From the NCBI GenBank assembly GCA_043228905.1, contig JBHGNT010000005.1, positions 14,756,001 to 14,820,000 on the forward strand: a DNA stretch of 64,000 bases, in the 5' to 3' direction. The stretch comes from Azolla caroliniana. Its lineage: Eukaryota > Polypodiophyta. Positions 61,031 through 64,000 of the stretch are shown piece after piece; position 1 is the first letter of the stretch; each line of letters starts with the position of its first letter. The notes beneath the pieces were generated by a model, which saw nothing but the letters and a program-made list of their open reading frames with translations, searched no databases and was not told the DNA's origin. The position numbers and the translations under genes were made by a program.

Positions 61031-64000
61031 GTTGCAGTTACCCAAAGCAAGATCAGCCTAGATAATCAGCACAGAATTTGTGATAGGCATCCTAAAATCG
61101 ACACTCGAAATCGAAATCGCCAAATTCGGGTTTTATTCGGCTAAGTCAATTGACTGTAGTCACTTTGGACCAAACTCGCCAATAGTCGAAGTCGATTCAA
61201 CTTGTGTTCAAATCCGACTAGAACAACATCAGGAGAGCCAGTCTGCTACTTCCCACCACTGTTCGTAGTCGACTTCATATAGAGTCCATTCAACCGACAC
61301 AAATGGCATCAACATCCGGCTCACCAGAGATGAATCTGAGGAAGTTCGACGGATCGAACTTCAACTTCTGGAAGGAAAAGATGCAGAACTATCTAATAGT
61401 CAAGGGTTAGATCCATCCAATCGAGAACGACAACCCTCCAGAAGGATAGAAGATGATTGAGTGGCAGAAGCTTGATAGAATTGTCCGCGCCACAATTCGG
61501 ATGCACTTGTCGAAGTCCGTGTACTTCACGGTGCAATCGTGTTTGACTGCCTTCCAACTATGGAAGACACTTTCAGATAGTTATGAATTTAAGAAGGTCG
61601 CCACCACTAAGATATATTTGATTCGGTGCCTTTACAACCTTTGGATGAAAGAATCTGACTCAGTCAAGGCACACCTGAACGAGTACTAAGAGAACTATTG
61701 CTCATGATCAGTGTCCCCCTTTCGTGGGAAACTTTCACCACTGTTTGGGTGCTACACGTCGACTGCGGCCGTCAAATACTCCTCAGTCACGAGTGCAATT
61801 TTGACTAAATCAGCTCGGAGAAAATCATTTGCAAACGATTCGGCCAATGATGCCTATAGTACAAGGTTCGACCAACCAATTGAACAGTCGAGGAAGAAGT
61901 TCCTCTCGACAACCGAACAACCAGCGAAGTCGGAGCAAATCCCGGGATAATCGAGTCTACAATTATTTCAAGAAACCCGGACACATCAAAGCGGACTATC
62001 ACTCACTCAAAGCCAAAAATGACAAAACTCAATGAGCGGATCAGAAAAGTGGCGGTCATGAGAAGGTCAATTACGTCAACTCTTGAGCCGAAGTACTATC
62101 GAGCGAACGTACTATCCATTGAGAACCTAGTCGAATCAGAAGTTCTGATTACTACTGAGGAATTGACCACATAGCTCTTGTATTCGGGCACATCATAACT
62201 CAGTTCGAGCCGGAAATTCACAACACTGCACCATAATCGGAATCGGCACAATAGAGCTCAACCTTCCAGGTGTGTCTACATTGGTACTACACAATGTCTG
62301 ACATGTACCTGAGCTCTCAAGACCATTGATCTTAGTCGAATAATTTGATGAAGATGGCATTCTTGTTGGCTTCTCATCAGGAGGGTGGACACTCCACAGG
62401 GGGAACCTCCTACTTGCTCGAGGACCAAAAGTACATTCGTTGTACCCATTACATGTCACACTCAGACAGGGTGACTTGTTCTTGGTTGACATTCCCGTGT
62501 CATCACTATGACATGGATGACTCAGACAGCTCAGCAAGGCTAACATCACACATCTATCTAGAGTCGGATACATCCCCAAACTCTCCTTCTCTGATCATCA
62601 GTTCTGTTAGCATTGCCAATATGGCAAATAGATAGTCGTATCACATCCAACATCCGCACTGAGAGAATTTAGTCCACTCAGACGTCTGTGGTCCTATGCC
62701 ACATCAGTCTCTCGGTGGTGCTTTGTACTTCGTCAGCTTTATCGACTACTTGACTCGCAAGGTGTGGGCTTATATGATAAAAAACAAAGATCAAGTGTTC
62801 TTGATTTTTTCCGATTGGCTCGCTATGGTAGAGAACCAGAATGGTCGAAAGTTGAAATGCCTTCGAACCGATAATGGAGGAGAGTTCAAATCTAAAGAAT
62901 TCGTCAAATTTTGCCAACAACACAACATTCAAATGTGAATATACGAAACCCTACAGTCTGAAGCAGAATGGAATTGCCGAGCGAATGAATCAGACAATAC
63001 AAGAAAGGATAGTTTTTATGCTCCAACACTCTGCACTATCGGATGGCTTCTAGGCAGAGGCCCTACTTACAATAGTACACATAATCAATACGTCACCAAG
63101 TAGGCCTCTAGGACTTCCAATACCTTAGGAATTATGGACCGACAGAAAGACGAATTACAACAAGTTGAGGATTTTCGGGTGCAAGGCATACACCCTCATA
63201 CCAAAAGATGACCACCGCAAGCTTGCATCAAGATCCACGAAATGCATTTTCCTCAGCTATGGATCAGACGGGGAGATTGGATAACGACTTTGGAACCCTG
63301 AGCACAGACAGATCGTCTGAAGTTCAGACGTTGTGTTCAATGAATCGGCTATGCATAAGTCGGCCGAAAGGCGTATTGAAGTACCGACCCTTCACGAAGG
63401 CCCAACACATAACACACGGTCGGCTTCACAAGTAGCCAAAAACTCTAGCACCGCCTTGAGAACACCCGACTTAGCACAACTGAACGATTCGGCTTTGGAC
63501 CATCCGATCCCGATACCCGACGCGACTAGTCCAATCATCCCTCGAAGATTCGAGAGACTATCGCAACCCCTGCAGAGGCACTCTCCTGGAATCTTCGTTA
63601 CGAATGCCAGTGAACCAATGTCATACGAAGAAGCATCGGCATCCGTCGATTCGGCCACATGGCATCTAGCGTTGGAGTCGAAAATTCCATTCGACAAAAT
63701 AAGTTGGGACATGGTCGACTTACTAAAAAATCGATGTGCTCTTCCGTGCAAGTGGGTCTATAGACTAAAAGAAACATCTGATTTGGCCACCCCAAAATTC
63801 AAGGCTAGATTAGTTGCGAAAGGATTTCAACAAGAATATGGCATTGATTTCGACGAGATCTTTTCACCAGTGGTGAAAGTGACAACTCTTTGATTCATGC
63901 TTAGCGTCGTGGCAACCAAAGATTTGGAGCTAATTCAGCTAGATGTAAAAGCCGTTTTCCTCCATGGTGATTTAGATGAGGAAATTTATATGGAGCAATC
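61031..64000 (+). mobile_element. Copia F: degenerate Ty1/copia element, cut by the right edge
   Basis: Leader 61031-61302 with no recognisable LTR or primer-binding site, then gag to RT in order. Continues beyond the window. Confidence 0.85.
61303..64000 (+). pseudogene. Copia F gag-pol remnant
   Basis: ATG 61303 (MASTSGSPEMNLRKFDGSNF), RIVRATIRMHLSKSVYFTV, then a knuckle decayed to YNYFKKPGHIKADY, protease decayed to YSGTS, integrase LVHSDVCGP, SLGGALYFVSFIDYLTRKVW and CLRTDNGGEFKSKEF, frameshifted DDE end (about 62940-63010), linker QVAKNSSTALRTPDLAQLND, ASVDSATWHLALESKI, and RT CKWVYRLKETSDLATPKFKA, QEYGIDFDEIFSPVVKVTTL, LDVKAVFLHGDLDEEIYMEQ to the window end. More than ten lesions. Confidence 0.88.

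Overview
The window is plant nuclear DNA from a retrotransposon-rich genome. Evidence is a canonical intron-containing plant gene, many Ty1/copia and Ty3/gypsy LTR elements with plant-type polyproteins and initiator-Met-type primer-binding sites (TGGTATCAGAGC), and decayed pieces of plant housekeeping genes. The gypsy and copia protein flavours remind me of seed-free vascular plants (ferns, lycophytes), but that is only an impression. Nothing bacterial is present. Most long open frames are transposon pol or their antisense shadows.

Layout. 1-3372: plus-strand gypsy (family A), cut by the left edge and broken in reverse transcriptase. 3373-4799: minus-strand LTR-bearing segment (family N) with a decayed RACK1 5-prime coding fragment. 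4800-5326: the missing integrase C-terminus of a second family-A gypsy whose other part is at 7716-13373 on the minus strand; matching target-site halves beside two inverted N LTRs suggest an inversion split it. 13667-18643: a whole copia element (copia 1, TSD AAACA) inside an older minus-strand copia (B). 19219-23048: very degenerate gypsy. 23049-25215: truncated copia (C family). 25216-30137: the only host-like island, with an S-adenosylmethionine synthetase pseudogene fragment (minus) and an apparently intact three-exon dynein light chain LC8 gene (27519-29158, plus).

30138-49041 is a nested stack in which each layer can be bounded by target-site duplications: copia D (ATTGG) contains a copia-A-like solo LTR (CACAT) and copia C (GTGTC); copia C contains an N-family solo LTR (CTAAC) and an intact-looking, unusual gypsy (gypsy 4, 36455-43790, 4-bp TSD CCGC on the plus strand) with near-identical LTRs and a gag-pro/pol overlap in the -1 frame. 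49042-51466 holds an unknown ORF, a decayed gag and a TATA-bearing promoter or LTR-like piece. 51467-57193 is a very young copia (copia 5, TSD GCTCC, LTRs differing at three clustered bases, one late nonsense codon). 57199-58957 is a second N-family copy carrying a fragment of the CAF-1 large subunit (FAS1). 58958-61030 is an internally deleted copia A relative, and 61031-64000 another decayed copia running off the right edge.

Functionally there is one probable working host gene (LC8), one possibly autonomous gypsy, one almost autonomous copia, and a non-autonomous LTR family (N) that twice carries 5-prime parts of different host genes in the same orientation as its LTR and primer-binding site. 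That family, and the inversion between two of its LTRs, are the most interesting signals.
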